64,000 nucleotides of DNA from Robiginitomaculum sp. (GTDB taxonomy: Bacteria > Pseudomonadota > Alphaproteobacteria > Caulobacterales > Maricaulaceae), in assembly GCA_021776635.1 (NCBI GenBank), contig JAJFFN010000016.1, positions 124,001 to 188,000 of the forward strand. Reading direction: 5' to 3'. This document shows positions 17,449-28,258 of this stretch, piece by piece. The notes beneath the pieces were generated by a model, which made no database searches, had not been told where the DNA came from, and saw only the letters and a list, made by a program, of their open reading frames with translations. A program made the position numbers and the translations under genes. The number at the start of each line of letters is the position of its first letter. The stretch's first letter is position 1.

Positions 17449-18747
17449 ATGCCAAATACACAAAATGATTATAAAGTCGCAGATATCACCTTGGCCGATT
17501 GGGGTCGCAAGGAGATTAACATTGCCGAGACGGAAATGCCGGGTTTGATGGCACTTCGCGTCGAGTACGCTGACAAGCAACCATTGAAAGGTGCAAGAAT
17601 TGCCGGTTGTTTACACATGACAATCCAAACTGCGGTTTTGATTGAAACTTTGACGGCATTGGGCGCAGAAGTCCGGTGGTCATCTTGTAATATTTTCTCA
17701 ACTCAAGACCAAGCCGCAGCAGCTATTGCCGTGACTGGTGTCCCGGTATTTGCCTGGAAAGGCTTGACCGAAGACGAATTTTGGGAATGTATCCATGCGA
17801 CGATTAAGGGGCCAAATGGTTGGACACCCAATATGATTTTAGACGACGGCGGTGATTTAACGATTTTGATGCACGAAGAATATCCTGAATTGATGAAGGA
17901 CGTCAAAGGTCTATCAGAAGAAACAACAACAGGCGTTATGCGCCTCTACCAAATGGAAAAAGCCGGCAAATTGGTTGTGCCAGCCATCAATGTAAATGAC
18001 AGTGTCACCAAATCAAAATTTGATAATCTTTACGGCTGTAAAGAAAGCCTTGTTGACAGCATCAAACGGGCAACAGACGTGATGTTATCAGGTAAAACAG
18101 CCGTTATTTGCGGCTTTGGTGATGTGGGTAAAGGTTCTGCTGAAAGCCTGCGCAGCCAAGGTGCGCGTGTTAAAATCACCGAGATTGACCCTATCTGTGC
18201 TTTGCAAGCCGCCATGGAAGGCTACGAAGTTGTCACTATGGATGAGGCCGCGCCCGTTTGCGATATTTTCGTGACGGCCACTGGCAATAAAGATGTGATC
18301 ACAGTTGATCATATGCGCGCTATGAAAGACCGCGCGATTGTCTGTAATATCGGACATTTCGATAGTGAAATTCAAATCGAGGGCCTGCGTAATTATGAAT
18401 GGGACAATGTCAAACCGCAAGTAGACGAAGTTGTATTCCCAGACGGAAAGCGCTTGATTGTCTTGGCCGAAGGGCGCCTTGTTAATCTTGGTTGTGGGAC
18501 GGGTCACCCTAGCTTTGTCATGTCTGCAAGCTTTACCAACCAGACCATTGCGCAAATCGAGCTTTGGGAAAATCATAAGAATTATGAAAACAAAGTTTAC
18601 GTTCTGCCAAAACATTTGGACGAAAAAGTCGCTGAATTGCACCTCGCGAAACTGGGCGCAAAATTGACAACTCTATCTGATGATCAAGCTGAATATCTGG
18701 GTCTTCCAACGGCTGGCCCGTTCAAGCCGGAGCACTATAGATACTAA
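17449..18747 (+). CDS. ahcY: Adenosylhomocysteinase
   Basis: Splits S-adenosylhomocysteine to adenosine and homocysteine, removing the product inhibitor of methyltransferases. The 432-residue protein has [13 protein letters not shown], the NAD-binding [24 protein letters not shown] and the conserved C-terminus FKPEHYRY. It is the short form, the same length as the eukaryotic enzyme, rather than the roughly 460-residue form with an inserted loop. The 136-bp leader shows no SAH riboswitch that I can recognise. metK follows after 103 bp, giving a methyl-cycle pair. Confidence 0.96.
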   Translation: MPNTQNDYKVADITLADWGRKEINIAETEMPGLMALRVEYADKQPLKGARIAGCLHMTIQTAVLIETLTALGAEVRWSSCNIFSTQDQAAAAIAVTGVPVFAWKGLTEDEFWECIHATIKGPNGWTPNMILDDGGDLTILMHEEYPELMKDVKGLSEETTTGVMRLYQMEKAGKLVVPAINVNDSVTKSKFDNLYGCKESLVDSIKRATDVMLSGKTAVICGFGDVGKGSAESLRSQGARVKITEIDPICALQAAMEGYEVVTMDEAAPVCDIFVTATGNKDVITVDHMRAMKDRAIVCNIGHFDSEIQIEGLRNYEWDNVKPQVDEVVFPDGKRLIVLAEGRLVNLGCGTGHPSFVMSASFTNQTIAQIELWENHKNYENKVYVLPKHLDEKVAELHLAKLGAKLTTLSDDQAEYLGLPTAGPFKPEHYRY

Positions 18748-18850
18748 TCAAATCATACTTAAGTCCTACCAAAAAAACCAACAAGCCTCTCATAATAATA
18801 AAAAGCCTAAAGAGCCTTAAAACCTATAATAAAAATATGGAGAGCGTATT

Positions 18851-20044
18851 ATGCGCAAACATTACGAATTTACATCCGAATCAGTCTCTGAGGGACACCC
18901 AGATAAAGTATCCGACCGGATTTCAGACGAAATAGTTGATCTGTTTTTCAAAGAAAGCGTAAAAGACGGCATGTCGCCTTGGGATGTACGCGTAGCAGCG
19001 GAAACCTTAACAACAACGAACAAAGTGGTGATAGCGGGCGAAACGCGCGGCTCTGATAAAATCACAAATGCCATGATTGAGGACGTGACCCGCGCGGCCA
19101 TCAAAGACATTGGTTATGAACAAGCGGGTTTCCATTGGGAAAATGCTGATATTGATATTCTCCTACATGCGCAAAGTGTGGACATTGCCCAAGGTGTGGA
19201 TGATGGTACAGGTTTGCACGCCGAAGAGGGTGCAGGTGACCAAGGGATTATGTTCGGCTACGCCTGTTCCGAAACCCCTGATTTAATGCCAGCGCCGGTT
19301 TATTACAGCCATAAAATATTGGAACGCCTCGCCAAAGCTCGCAAGCTAGAAGGTAAAACACAGCTTGGTCCAGATTCGAAAAGCCAAGTTACGGTACGCT
19401 ACGAAGACGGTAAACCTGTGGGTGCTTCTGCCATTGTGTTATCTACACAACATTTGGATGCAGACATGTGTAGTGAGGATGTGGCGGCATTGGTCAAGCC
19501 TTATATTTACGAAGAACTGCCCGAAGGTTGGATTACCGACGAAACTATATGGCACATCAACCCGACGGGTAAATTCGTTATTGGTGGCCCAGACGGCGAT
19601 AGCGGTTTGACGGGCCGCAAAATTATCGTCGATACTTACGGCGGTGCAGCCCCACATGGAGGCGGCGCGTTTTCTGGCAAAGATCCGACGAAAGTTGACC
19701 GCTCGGCGGCTTATGCTGCGCGTTATTTGGCCAAAAATATAGTGGCAGCAGGCATTAGCGATTGGGTCAATATCCAGCTTTCCTATGCAATCGGAGTTGC
19801 CAATCCGACCTCTATTTATGTGGATATGGGCGGTAAAGGCAAAGTCAGCGAAGCTGAATTAGAAAACGTAATTCGCAAAGTTATGGACCTAACTCCGCGC
19901 GGTATTCGCGAACATCTTAACCTCAACACTCCGATTTACGCGCGTACAGCCGCCTATGGTCACTTTGGCCGTACCCCCGATAATGAAGGTGGTTTCTCGT
20001 GGGAAAAGACAGATTTAGTTGATGCCATAAAGGCGGTTTTGTAA
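18851..20044 (+). CDS. metK: S-adenosylmethionine synthetase
   Basis: Makes S-adenosylmethionine from methionine and ATP. The 397-residue protein shows [18 protein letters not shown] at the N-terminus, [33 protein letters not shown] and [17 protein letters not shown] ribosome site (GGAGAG) precedes the ATG. It is downstream of ahcY on the same strand. The 103-bp spacer has no recognisable SAM riboswitch. Its stop is one base from the stop of the convergent U32 gene. Confidence 0.97.
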   Translation: MRKHYEFTSESVSEGHPDKVSDRISDEIVDLFFKESVKDGMSPWDVRVAAETLTTTNKVVIAGETRGSDKITNAMIEDVTRAAIKDIGYEQAGFHWENADIDILLHAQSVDIAQGVDDGTGLHAEEGAGDQGIMFGYACSETPDLMPAPVYYSHKILERLAKARKLEGKTQLGPDSKSQVTVRYEDGKPVGASAIVLSTQHLDADMCSEDVAALVKPYIYEELPEGWITDETIWHINPTGKFVIGGPDGDSGLTGRKIIVDTYGGAAPHGGGAFSGKDPTKVDRSAAYAARYLAKNIVAAGISDWVNIQLSYAIGVANPTSIYVDMGGKGKVSEAELENVIRKVMDLTPRGIREHLNLNTPIYARTAAYGHFGRTPDNEGGFSWEKTDLVDAIKAVL

Positions 20045-20045
20045 G

Positions 20046-21731
20046 TTATTCTGCTGCCGTTTCGCGCATGTCGCGTTCAAGCAATTGCCCTTGTTTTTTA
20101 CCTGCCATAAGTTCGCGGGCTTTGGTGTAGGCTGGGTCGTTCCAAAACATCAGACAGCCATTACACCCACGTCCGCAACATCCGTCTAGGCCGAGCTTTG
20201 GATTAAGTTTTGGTTTTCGTTCTTTATTTGCAGCGGCAACGGATGCTTTGAGGGCATCACGGCGACGCACATAGAGCGGATTTTCAGGGTCGTCTGTGCG
20301 GCCTGATACTTCGAGGCGTTGTGCGGTTTTATCCAGTTTTACGCGGTTCCACTGCGCTTCGGTCAGGAGCGTTTCTTTACGCACGACGGTGCCTAATGGG
20401 ATGCGGGCTTTTAGTATGTCCAGATTTTCTTTATCGAACAAGGAAAACGGAATGCGGACCACTGGTTTAATTCCAGCGTGGACGACATCGGTTTTAACAC
20501 CCGGATAGTCTTTGTTGATGTTACCGTCTCGCCCTGCGACATTATCAAATTCATAGAGACGTAGGAGTACAGTTTCCCCGCCGTCTGGCGTAAGAAACTC
20601 CATCACATCACCCGCTTGCAAGCGGTTTTTGACGTTGAGATAAAAAGCTTCGTCGTCGACCTCGATTATCGACCCTGCAAATTCCCAGGCACCTAGGGTT
20701 TGGGTTTGCTCGTAATTATGACCGTAATTGGTCAGGCGACCATCATGAAAGGCAAGGGTGAAGCCCCGATTGGAAACATTCATCAGCTCGTTCATATAGG
20801 GCTTGGGGTTAAAATTTTCAGGATCCCGGGCCCAATCGTCCATGGCAGCACGGTAAGCACGGGCGACAACGGCAACATAATATACCGATTTGCCGCGGCC
20901 TTCGACCTTAAGGCTATCAACACCGAGTGCCAAATATTCATCCAGTTTCGGCATCAAGCACAGGTCTTTGGAATTTAAGATATAAGCCGCGTCATTGCTT
21001 TCTTCGATGGGCATAAAATCACCGGGACGGTGCCCTTCTTCAAGCAAGAACTCAAACATGTCTTTGTTGTCTTCGGTGATTTCCAACTCTTCGACAGTGC
21101 CGTCTTTCATGCGTAAATGGACCTTGTAGCCCCACCGACAAGAATTGGCACAATTGCCTTGATTTGCACCGCGTTCGGACATGAAATTTGACAACAGACA
21201 TCGCCCAGAATAGGTCATGCACATGGCCCCGTGCACGAATGCTTCCAGTTTGATATTTGGGCATTTTTCGCGAATTTCGCTTAGCTCAGCAAATGAAACT
21301 TCGCGGGCCAGAACGCAAAGGTCAGCGCCCATATCTTCCCAAAACTTCACTGACATCCAGGAACAAACATTGGCCTGGGTCGAGACATGCAAAGGCACAT
21401 CCGGCGCGTGGGTTTTCACATATTGAAACACGCCCGGATCAGCAATGATAACGCCGTCTGGGGCGAGGTCTTTGATGGTTTCCACATATTCTTCTAATTT
21501 TGGTACGTCTTTGTTATGAGAGAACAAATTAAGTGTCAGATAAATACGTTTGCCGTAGCTATGGGCGAAATCAATACCCTCGCGTATTTGCGCAAGCGTA
21601 AACTCCGCCTTGGTGCGCAATGACATATCCGGTGTACCCAAATAAATAGCGTCCGCCCCATACAGAACCGCCGTCTTGAGTTTGTCAAGATTACCCGCAG
21701 GCATCAAGAGTTCTGATCTAAGTTTCGTCAT
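20046..21731 (-). CDS. U32 family protein (TrhP/YegQ-like) with cysteine-rich C-terminus
   Basis: A 561-residue member of the U32 'peptidase' family. The N-terminal TIM-barrel-like region carries LLMPAGNLDKLKTAVLYGAD, STQANVCSWM, EAFVHGAMCMTYSGRCLLS and NCANSCRWGY, with the cysteines typical of Fe-S U32 enzymes. E. coli TrhP acts in prephenate-dependent tRNA uridine hydroxylation; the same role here is inference. The C-terminus extends about 100 residues beyond TrhP and contains DGCCGRGCNGC, a second cysteine cluster. ATG start without a clear ribosome site. Convergent with metK. Confidence 0.85.
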   Translation of the reverse strand: MTKLRSELLMPAGNLDKLKTAVLYGADAIYLGTPDMSLRTKAEFTLAQIREGIDFAHSYGKRIYLTLNLFSHNKDVPKLEEYVETIKDLAPDGVIIADPGVFQYVKTHAPDVPLHVSTQANVCSWMSVKFWEDMGADLCVLAREVSFAELSEIREKCPNIKLEAFVHGAMCMTYSGRCLLSNFMSERGANQGNCANSCRWGYKVHLRMKDGTVEELEITEDNKDMFEFLLEEGHRPGDFMPIEESNDAAYILNSKDLCLMPKLDEYLALGVDSLKVEGRGKSVYYVAVVARAYRAAMDDWARDPENFNPKPYMNELMNVSNRGFTLAFHDGRLTNYGHNYEQTQTLGAWEFAGSIIEVDDEAFYLNVKNRLQAGDVMEFLTPDGGETVLLRLYEFDNVAGRDGNINKDYPGVKTDVVHAGIKPVVRIPFSLFDKENLDILKARIPLGTVVRKETLLTEAQWNRVKLDKTAQRLEVSGRTDDPENPLYVRRRDALKASVAAANKERKPKLNPKLGLDGCCGRGCNGCLMFWNDPAYTKARELMAGKKQGQLLERDMRETAAE

Positions 21732-21834
21732 GATGCGGCTTTTGTCATATTTTTAAGATTGTCACAATACAATTTTGCAACACTGCGTTAACCACGGTTT
21801 TCTATGGTCGTGTAAATTATTCAATGGGTTCGTT

Positions 21835-24054
21835 ATGATTCGTGGTATTATTTCACTCTGTCTGATGTTTGCCTTGTTTGTAGCCGTTAATGTTTCTGCA
21901 CAAACTGAGCGCATTTCTAAAATTAAAGATAGGCCAACTATTGGCCTCGTACTTGGAGGCGGCGGTGCCAAGGGCCTTGCGCATGTTGGTGTCATCAAGG
22001 TGTTGGAAGAGAACCAAATCCCAGTAGATGTTATTGCAGGCACATCCATGGGTGCAATAGTCGGCGCACTTTATGCATCTGGATATAGCGCAGATGAGCT
22101 TGAGAACATCACAACTGGAATGGATTGGCACAGCGTATTTAATGATAAAACGTCACGTGGCCGATCAACATTTAGGCGAAAGACAGATGAGCTTGGTTTT
22201 TTAACCGATTACAAAATTACGTTTAAGGACGGTAAAATTGTCTTACCCCAAGGCATTATTCAAGGGCAAAACCTGTTTTTAGAGCTGTCCAATTTGCTTT
22301 CAACAACGCGTTCAATTGGAAAGTTTGAAGACTTACCTATTCCGTTCAGACTTGTTGCAACGGATTTAGGTTCAGGCGAAGCTGTTATAATGAAAGAGGG
22401 GGATTTAGCGTCTGCGGTTTTTGCATCTATGGCCATTCCAGGTTTAATCCCGCCCGTTGAACGTGACGGAAAGCACCTTATTGATGGAGGTTTAGTCAAC
22501 AATTTACCGGTTGATATTGCAAGAGCACTCGGCGCAGATATCGTCATTGTTGTTAATGTGGGCACAGAGCCAAAACCCGCCAGCGAGATAGGTAATTTTA
22601 TCGACGTGTTGCGGCAAACACAAATCATCCTGACCAAAGAAAACACCCAAGTTCAAATAGATTCCTTAATCAACAAAGATATACTTATTGAACCTGATTT
22701 AAAAGGTTTAGGGGCTACAAGTTTCGACCATGCAAGTGAGATTGCAAACCACGGTAAAGTGGCAGCGCGCACAGCCTTGCCGAAACTCAACGCCCTCCGC
22801 TTGGATGATGAAGCATGGCTTAGTCATTTATTTGGACGGTTGGCCATACCGCAAAAACGCCCTGTGATAGCTGAGATACGTATTACGCAGAATTCAAATC
22901 TATCTGACGAAATTTTACAAAAAGGTATTTCGATTAAACGAGGCGAGCTATTTGACCCTGCTCGGATGAACCGAGATATTGACCGGCTTTACGGGGGCGG
23001 TGTATACGACAGAATTACCTATAAAATTGAAGAACAAAAGGCAGGTTCAGTGTTGCTTATTGACGCAAAGGTCAAAGAAAGTAGCGATGGATACTTTAAA
23101 TTTGGTGTCTCTCTCGACTCTAATCTTGAGGATAAATCCTCATTTAAATTGGGCGTGTCTTACACCAAACCACAAATTAATAAATGGGGCGGGGAGTGGC
23201 GTACTGAAATCAACATTGGGGAAGCTTTGGACGGTGTTACAGAGTTTTACCAACCCCTTGGTTCCAAGCAACAGTTTTTTATTGAACCGTCTTTGTTTGT
23301 AACGCGGGAAAAAAGTACTTTCTTTGATAATTTAGACAGACGTCGAGGTGATTTAAAGATTTTAGGATTAGGCTATTCTCTACAAGGTGGCCTCTTGTTT
23401 GGGCGCTGGGGGGAATTACGCGGCGGTATCACCAATGCGAATGTAAAATTGAGTTTTACAGACGAAACATTAGGTTTCAATTCATTGCGATTAGACGATA
23501 GTTTTCTTCTGGGCCGAATGACAGTTGACACCTTAGATAGTCTTTCCTTTCCTACGAAAGGAGGGCTTTTAATTGCAGAATATCAAGTACATGACACGTT
23601 TTTTGGCGGCGACACCGAGTTTAACCAATCCAGCCTAAATGCATTTAAACCGTTCACAATAGGTAGGCACACATTTGGCATAGGTACAAGATTTGGTGGT
23701 TCAACTGGTCGAGATGCCAATCTGATTGGAACAACCGAACTAGGCGGTTTCCTAACGTTATCCGGCTTTAGTGAAGACGAATTATCAGGCCAATATGCAG
23801 CTATGATATTGGGTACATATTATTACCGCTTAAACCAGCAGGCGACATTGTTTGATTTCCCGCTTTATGTTGGCGGTTCATTAGAGGTTGGGAATGTTTA
23901 TCAATCATTTGATAATATTGGGTTTAATCAGGCGGTTTATGCCAGCAGTATATTTGCCGGTATGCGGTCTCCTTTGGGTCCAGTATTTGTAGGTATTGGA
24001 TACAATGATAAGGGTAATACTTCACTTTATTTTTCTATTGGTAGTTTTTTCTAA
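21835..24054 (+). CDS. Secreted patatin-like phospholipase with POTRA and outer-membrane barrel (type Vd-like)
   Basis: A 739-residue protein. A signal peptide (about 1-21, ending VSA-Q) is followed by a patatin domain with oxyanion loop GGGGAKGLAHVGV, nucleophile GTSMG and catalytic DGG (LIDGGLVNN). Then comes a POTRA-like segment (about 345-420) and a predicted beta-barrel ending in YFSIGSFF with terminal Phe, as in BamA-assembled proteins. The order matches PlpD/FplA type Vd autotransporters, which expose or release a lipase. I start at ATG 21835 because it begins the signal peptide; the frame is open further upstream. Divergent from the U32 gene. Confidence 0.88.
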   Translation: MIRGIISLCLMFALFVAVNVSAQTERISKIKDRPTIGLVLGGGGAKGLAHVGVIKVLEENQIPVDVIAGTSMGAIVGALYASGYSADELENITTGMDWHSVFNDKTSRGRSTFRRKTDELGFLTDYKITFKDGKIVLPQGIIQGQNLFLELSNLLSTTRSIGKFEDLPIPFRLVATDLGSGEAVIMKEGDLASAVFASMAIPGLIPPVERDGKHLIDGGLVNNLPVDIARALGADIVIVVNVGTEPKPASEIGNFIDVLRQTQIILTKENTQVQIDSLINKDILIEPDLKGLGATSFDHASEIANHGKVAARTALPKLNALRLDDEAWLSHLFGRLAIPQKRPVIAEIRITQNSNLSDEILQKGISIKRGELFDPARMNRDIDRLYGGGVYDRITYKIEEQKAGSVLLIDAKVKESSDGYFKFGVSLDSNLEDKSSFKLGVSYTKPQINKWGGEWRTEINIGEALDGVTEFYQPLGSKQQFFIEPSLFVTREKSTFFDNLDRRRGDLKILGLGYSLQGGLLFGRWGELRGGITNANVKLSFTDETLGFNSLRLDDSFLLGRMTVDTLDSLSFPTKGGLLIAEYQVHDTFFGGDTEFNQSSLNAFKPFTIGRHTFGIGTRFGGSTGRDANLIGTTELGGFLTLSGFSEDELSGQYAAMILGTYYYRLNQQATLFDFPLYVGGSLEVGNVYQSFDNIGFNQAVYASSIFAGMRSPLGPVFVGIGYNDKGNTSLYFSIGSFF

Positions 24055-24058
24055 GGGA

Positions 24059-24114
24059 TAATTTCTTCTTTTATAAATTTCTCTATTATTAATTTCTCTT
24101 TTATAAATTTTTCT
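24059..24114. repeat. Imperfect direct repeat, AT-rich, about 30-bp period
   Basis: Copies at 24059-24084 and 24090-24114 share TAATTTCT..CTTTTATAAATTT..TCT with one indel and one mismatch. They lie between the patatin gene and the DUF1499 gene. No function is apparent; they may be a leader duplication. Confidence 0.6.
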
Positions 24115-24167
24115 GGGATTTTGTGTTTTGATGAGTTAGTCTTCAAAATATTAAAAGGGAAAAACAA

Positions 24168-24599
24168 ATGAAAATAGCAGCTTATATAATTATTGGATTG
24201 GTAGTATTCGTCATGATTGCATTTTATTTACTTGGTAAAAAATCGCAAAAGGGGTCTGCAATTGGTCTTGTAGACGGAAAATTAGCGCCGTGTTCCGGCA
24301 AACCAAATTGTGTGAATAGTGAAGACGGTACAGCTGATAAATTTAAAATTAGTCCACTTGATACGAATTCATTAGATGCCGTCAAGGTGGCAATAGAAAG
24401 TATTGGCGGTAAAGTTACGCAGACGGAAACTGGTTATATGTCGGCTGAATTTACCTCTGGCTTGTATAAATTTGTCGACGATGTAGAAGCCCGTCTTGAT
24501 GGAAATCATGTGCAAATTCGCTCGGCTTCCAGAGTAGGGTATTCTGACCGCGGCGTAAATAAAGCGCGGGTGGAAATTATTCGTTCCGCCTTGAAATAG
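24168..24599 (+). CDS. DUF1499 family protein
   Basis: A 143-residue protein with one N-terminal transmembrane helix (about 4-23) and a DUF1499 domain. The domain signature LAPCSGKPNCVNSED, the F/YKFVDDVEARLDG stretch and SASRVGYSDRGVN..R are present. The family is widespread in proteobacteria and its biochemical role is unknown to me. A ribosome site (AAAGGGAAAAAC) precedes the ATG. folE begins 9 bp downstream, so the two are probably co-transcribed. Confidence 0.88.
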   Translation: MKIAAYIIIGLVVFVMIAFYLLGKKSQKGSAIGLVDGKLAPCSGKPNCVNSEDGTADKFKISPLDTNSLDAVKVAIESIGGKVTQTETGYMSAEFTSGLYKFVDDVEARLDGNHVQIRSASRVGYSDRGVNKARVEIIRSALK

Positions 24600-24608
24600 A
24601 GATTTTTC

Positions 24609-25160
24609 ATGAGCAAAAAAATAGATCACACTAAGGTAAAATCTCTAGTGCGAGAACTTCTTATTGCCTTAGGTGATGACCCTGATCGTGAAGGTTTGAA
24701 GGAAACGCCGCGCCGGATTGCCAATTTCTGGCGCGAGTTTATTGAATACGAACCCGGCAAGCTTGATACCACCTTTAGCTCGGTTAAACATAACCAGATG
24801 GTCTGTGTGACGGGTATGCGGGTTTGGTCTATGTGCGAACATCATATGCTGCCGTTTTGGTGTGATGTCTCTATCGCCTATATCGCAGATGATAAAGTTC
24901 TTGGCCTGTCAAAATTTGCACGTATTGCCCATAAACATGCCCACAAATTGACCTTACAGGAACAACTGGTTTCGGATATATCCGAGGACGTTAAAGCAAT
25001 TTTGGGGACTGATAATGTCGCCGTCTATGCCAAGGGCGAACATTTATGTATGACCATGCGCGGCATTCAAACACCGCACCGTATGATTTCCAGTGCGCTT
25101 GATGGGCACTTTTTGGAAACTGCACCAAGATTGGAATTTTTCCGCCTCATACAAGAATAA
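24609..25160 (+). CDS. folE: GTP cyclohydrolase I
   Basis: First enzyme of tetrahydrofolate synthesis: GTP to 7,8-dihydroneopterin triphosphate. At 183 residues it has the zinc ligands C76 and H79 (SMCEHHMLPF) and C147 (GEHLCMTMRGI), plus LGLSKFARI and the helical N-terminus ending PRRIANF. Together with folK at 34.3 kb it supplies the folate pathway, but the two are not linked. Confidence 0.96.
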   Translation: MSKKIDHTKVKSLVRELLIALGDDPDREGLKETPRRIANFWREFIEYEPGKLDTTFSSVKHNQMVCVTGMRVWSMCEHHMLPFWCDVSIAYIADDKVLGLSKFARIAHKHAHKLTLQEQLVSDISEDVKAILGTDNVAVYAKGEHLCMTMRGIQTPHRMISSALDGHFLETAPRLEFFRLIQE

Positions 25161-25192
25161 GCAGATGGGATTTGATTGGAGTCGGTGCTGGC

Positions 25193-26047
25193 CTAGGGCG
25201 GTTTTTCTTTAGCCTTTTCGGTATGCTTTTTATTGTTTTTGAGTTTACAGGTTGGCGGTGCATATAATTTTTTAATGCCAATTTTTTCCATTTCATAATT
25301 TTCAGGCTCATAAGCTATGCTCTTTTTTTTAGCATCAATTTGCACTTCACCTTTGTTTTGTGTGGGTGTCGCTGAATCTGTAGCAAGTTTTGGTGCAAGT
25401 TCATAGGGCGTGAATTCTACAGGTTTTATAGCCCTTTTTATTCGCGGTTGCGACCATTTGCACAGGCTTTTTCTCTCTTCAAAACTTACATTCCAAAGTT
25501 TGTGATAGGCAGCTTTTAACTCTGTGAGATTTGGGCAATCAGCATGTCCGCCAAATAATATCCGTTCCACATTGGTTATCTTGACCAAGGAAAATTGTTT
25601 CCATTTATAAGGACGGTCTGCGCACGTGTGTTTTGGCATATACCCTATACGAGATTTAAGTGGTTTATGCCTAAACCCTTGGGGCCATTTGCTTCTCCAA
25701 TCGCCGAAATATTTGCTTAACGCATAGTCCGCCAATCGGTTTTTCTTCCATTTCCTAATGGCAGATTCCCCGATATTTTTCCTAACCCAAGCTCTGCGGA
25801 TTGGGCATTGCATCACCCAAATCTTGATCCGCAAATTGAGATTTTCTCTGGTCTTGTCGCGAAGGCTTTTCGAATACCTATTTATCATGCGCATATTAAC
25901 CAACGAAGCGTTTTGCCCGCCAATGCCCGCTTTCACGACGTTTACCAACATGGTTATCACAGCCGATAAAGTCGCCAAGTCCCAAAGCTGTATCACCGCA
26001 TCTTTGGGTGGAGACAGTTTGTTTATTATCGAGAAATCAAATTTCAT
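25193..26047 (-). CDS. Unrecognised basic, Trp-rich protein
   Basis: A 284-residue frame that I cannot assign. It has one possible membrane segment (about 17-44), then a very basic region rich in Lys, Arg and Trp (IRKWKKNRLADYALSKYFGD, FGGHADCPNLTELKAAYHKLW), and a Lys/Glu-rich low-complexity tail. Cysteines are scattered without a recognisable zinc motif. No clear ribosome site precedes the ATG. It lies between folE (convergent) and the mutA-mutB operon (same strand, 66 bp upstream). Possible lineage-specific gene; the upstream operon may read through into it. Confidence 0.5.
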   Translation of the reverse strand: MKFDFSIINKLSPPKDAVIQLWDLATLSAVITMLVNVVKAGIGGQNASLVNMRMINRYSKSLRDKTRENLNLRIKIWVMQCPIRRAWVRKNIGESAIRKWKKNRLADYALSKYFGDWRSKWPQGFRHKPLKSRIGYMPKHTCADRPYKWKQFSLVKITNVERILFGGHADCPNLTELKAAYHKLWNVSFEERKSLCKWSQPRIKRAIKPVEFTPYELAPKLATDSATPTQNKGEVQIDAKKKSIAYEPENYEMEKIGIKKLYAPPTCKLKNNKKHTEKAKEKPP

Positions 26048-26113
26048 GGTTTGGATAATATGCCCTCGTGCAAAACCATGGATACGTTTTTATTTGGTGC
26101 GGTTAATCTGCGT

Positions 26114-28258
26114 TTAATCGGCGCCTTGGCTAAGCCGCGAATTGACTACGTCCAGCACGGATAAAACCGCATCTGGGATACTGGTACCAGGTAAAAACAC
26201 GGCTTTGGCACCCATGTTTTCAAGGGTATTTACGTCTTCGGTCGGAATGACGCCGCCGACAATAATCATGATATCGGAACGATTTTTTGTCGCAAGAGCA
26301 TCCCTTAATTCAGGGACAAGGGTTAGATGACCTGCGGCCAAGGAAGAGGCGGCAATAACATCGACGCTTTTTTCAATCCCAAGTGCAGAGGTTTCTTCGG
26401 GGGTTTGAAACAAGGGGCCGATAACAACATCAAAACCGATATCAGTAAATCCGGTCGCGACAACTTTTTGTCCTCTGTCATGACCATCTTGTCCCATTTT
26501 GGCGATTAAGATTTTTGGTTTGCGACCTTCCAATTCTACAAAGGCTTCTATACGGCGTTTGGCTTCGCGTAATGCAGGGTTTTTATCATCCCATGCATCT
26601 GCATAGACGCCGTGTACCCCCTCTGCAACCGCCGCGTGTCGGGTGAAAACCTTGGCCATTGCGGCGCTGATTTCCCCGACCGTAGCCTTGGCGCGCGCTG
26701 CTTTTATGGAGTGGGCAAGCAAGTTTCCATTGCCATTCGCCGCATTGGTGAGTGCATTCAGTGCGGCCTCGACTTCGCTCTTGTTTCTATCCTTTTTAAG
26801 TTTCTCAAGCCGAGCGATTTGTCCGTTTCTGACTTTTTCGTTGTCGACTTTCAACAATGGAATATCGTCTTTGTCATGGGTGCGGTAACGGTTGATACCG
26901 ACCACAGTCTGTGCGCCGCTATCTATGAGACTTTGGGTGCGAGCCGCACTTTCTTCGATGCGAAGTTTCGCGATGCCGGCTTCGAGAGCTTTTGCCATGC
27001 CGCCAAGCTTCTCGACTTCTTCTATGTGGGAAAGCGCCCGCGCTGCCAAATCATGGGTCAAACGCTCGACGAAATGCGAGCCGCCCCATGGGTCGATAGC
27101 ATGTGTGTGACCACCTTCACCTGCAAGAAAAACCTGCGTATTACGGGCAATCCGCGCAGAGAAATCGGTGGGCAAGGCTAGGGCTTCATCAAGAGAGTTT
27201 GTATGCAAGGATTGTGTGTGCCCGTCCACGGCAGCCATGGCCTCGACCATGGTACGTCCAACATTATTAAACACATCTTGTGCAGTTAATGACCAACCAG
27301 ATGTTTGACAATGGGTGCGCAGCATAGATGATTTTGGGTTGGCGGGGTTAAAGGGTTTGAGCAATTTTGCCCAAAGCATCCGCGCCGCGCGAAGTTTGGC
27401 AACTTCCATAAAATAATTCATGCCGATGCCCCAAAAAAATGAAAGGCGCGGTGCAAAACTATCTATATCCATGCCTGCGGCGATACCTGTGCGGATGTAT
27501 TCCACACCATCAGCAAGCGTATAGGCTAGCTCTAGGTCTGCGCTGGCGCCTGCTTCTTGCATGTGATAACCAGAAATTGAAATCGAATTATAGCGCGGCA
27601 TGTGTTTGGAGGTGTGCGCGAAAATGTCAGAAATAATCCGCATACTGGCGCGCGGTGGGTAAATATAAGTATTGCGGACCATGAACTCTTTGAGGATATC
27701 ATTCTGGATAGTCCCCGTGAGTTTGTCTTGCGGCACCCCTTGTTCTTCAGCGGCGACAATATAGAGAGCCAGAACAGGCAAAACTGCACCATTCATCGTC
27801 ATGGACACACTCATTTTATCAAGGGGTATTTGACCGAACAGTATGCGCATATCATAAATGCTATCTATAGCGACCCCGGCCATACCAACATCACCTGGCA
27901 CACGCGGATGATCACTATCATAACCCCGGTGGGTAGCGAGATCGAAGGCAACAGACAAACCTTTTTGTCCAGCAGCCAGGCCGCGGCGGTAAAATGCATT
28001 GCTATCTTCAGCCGTTGAAAAACCTGCATATTGACGGATTGTCCAAGGTCTTTGGGTGAACATAGTCGGGTAGGGGCCGCGTATATATGGCGCAAAACCC
28101 GGATAGGTGTTCGTAAAATCCAAAGGTGCGCTATCAACTGAACCATAGCTCGGTTTAATCTCGATACCCTCTGGTGTATGCCAATTTTCCGCAACTTTGG
28201 CTTTGGTATACGATTTGGGTATAGCAAACGGAATTGTCGTAAAATCAGGAGTGCTCAT
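26114..28258 (-). CDS. mutB: Methylmalonyl-CoA mutase, large (B12-binding) subunit
   Basis: Interconverts (R)-methylmalonyl-CoA and succinyl-CoA using adenosylcobalamin, in propionate, valine and isoleucine breakdown. The 714-residue subunit has the substrate barrel ([34 protein letters not shown]) and the C-terminal cobalamin domain with D-x-H-x-x-G as GQDGHDRG, the cobalt-ligating His being H593, then the SxL and GG motifs ([16 protein letters not shown]). Its ATG overlaps the mutA stop by 4 bp (ATGA), indicating coupled translation. Confidence 0.96.
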   Translation of the reverse strand: MSTPDFTTIPFAIPKSYTKAKVAENWHTPEGIEIKPSYGSVDSAPLDFTNTYPGFAPYIRGPYPTMFTQRPWTIRQYAGFSTAEDSNAFYRRGLAAGQKGLSVAFDLATHRGYDSDHPRVPGDVGMAGVAIDSIYDMRILFGQIPLDKMSVSMTMNGAVLPVLALYIVAAEEQGVPQDKLTGTIQNDILKEFMVRNTYIYPPRASMRIISDIFAHTSKHMPRYNSISISGYHMQEAGASADLELAYTLADGVEYIRTGIAAGMDIDSFAPRLSFFWGIGMNYFMEVAKLRAARMLWAKLLKPFNPANPKSSMLRTHCQTSGWSLTAQDVFNNVGRTMVEAMAAVDGHTQSLHTNSLDEALALPTDFSARIARNTQVFLAGEGGHTHAIDPWGGSHFVERLTHDLAARALSHIEEVEKLGGMAKALEAGIAKLRIEESAARTQSLIDSGAQTVVGINRYRTHDKDDIPLLKVDNEKVRNGQIARLEKLKKDRNKSEVEAALNALTNAANGNGNLLAHSIKAARAKATVGEISAAMAKVFTRHAAVAEGVHGVYADAWDDKNPALREAKRRIEAFVELEGRKPKILIAKMGQDGHDRGQKVVATGFTDIGFDVVIGPLFQTPEETSALGIEKSVDVIAASSLAAGHLTLVPELRDALATKNRSDIMIIVGGVIPTEDVNTLENMGAKAVFLPGTSIPDAVLSVLDVVNSRLSQGAD

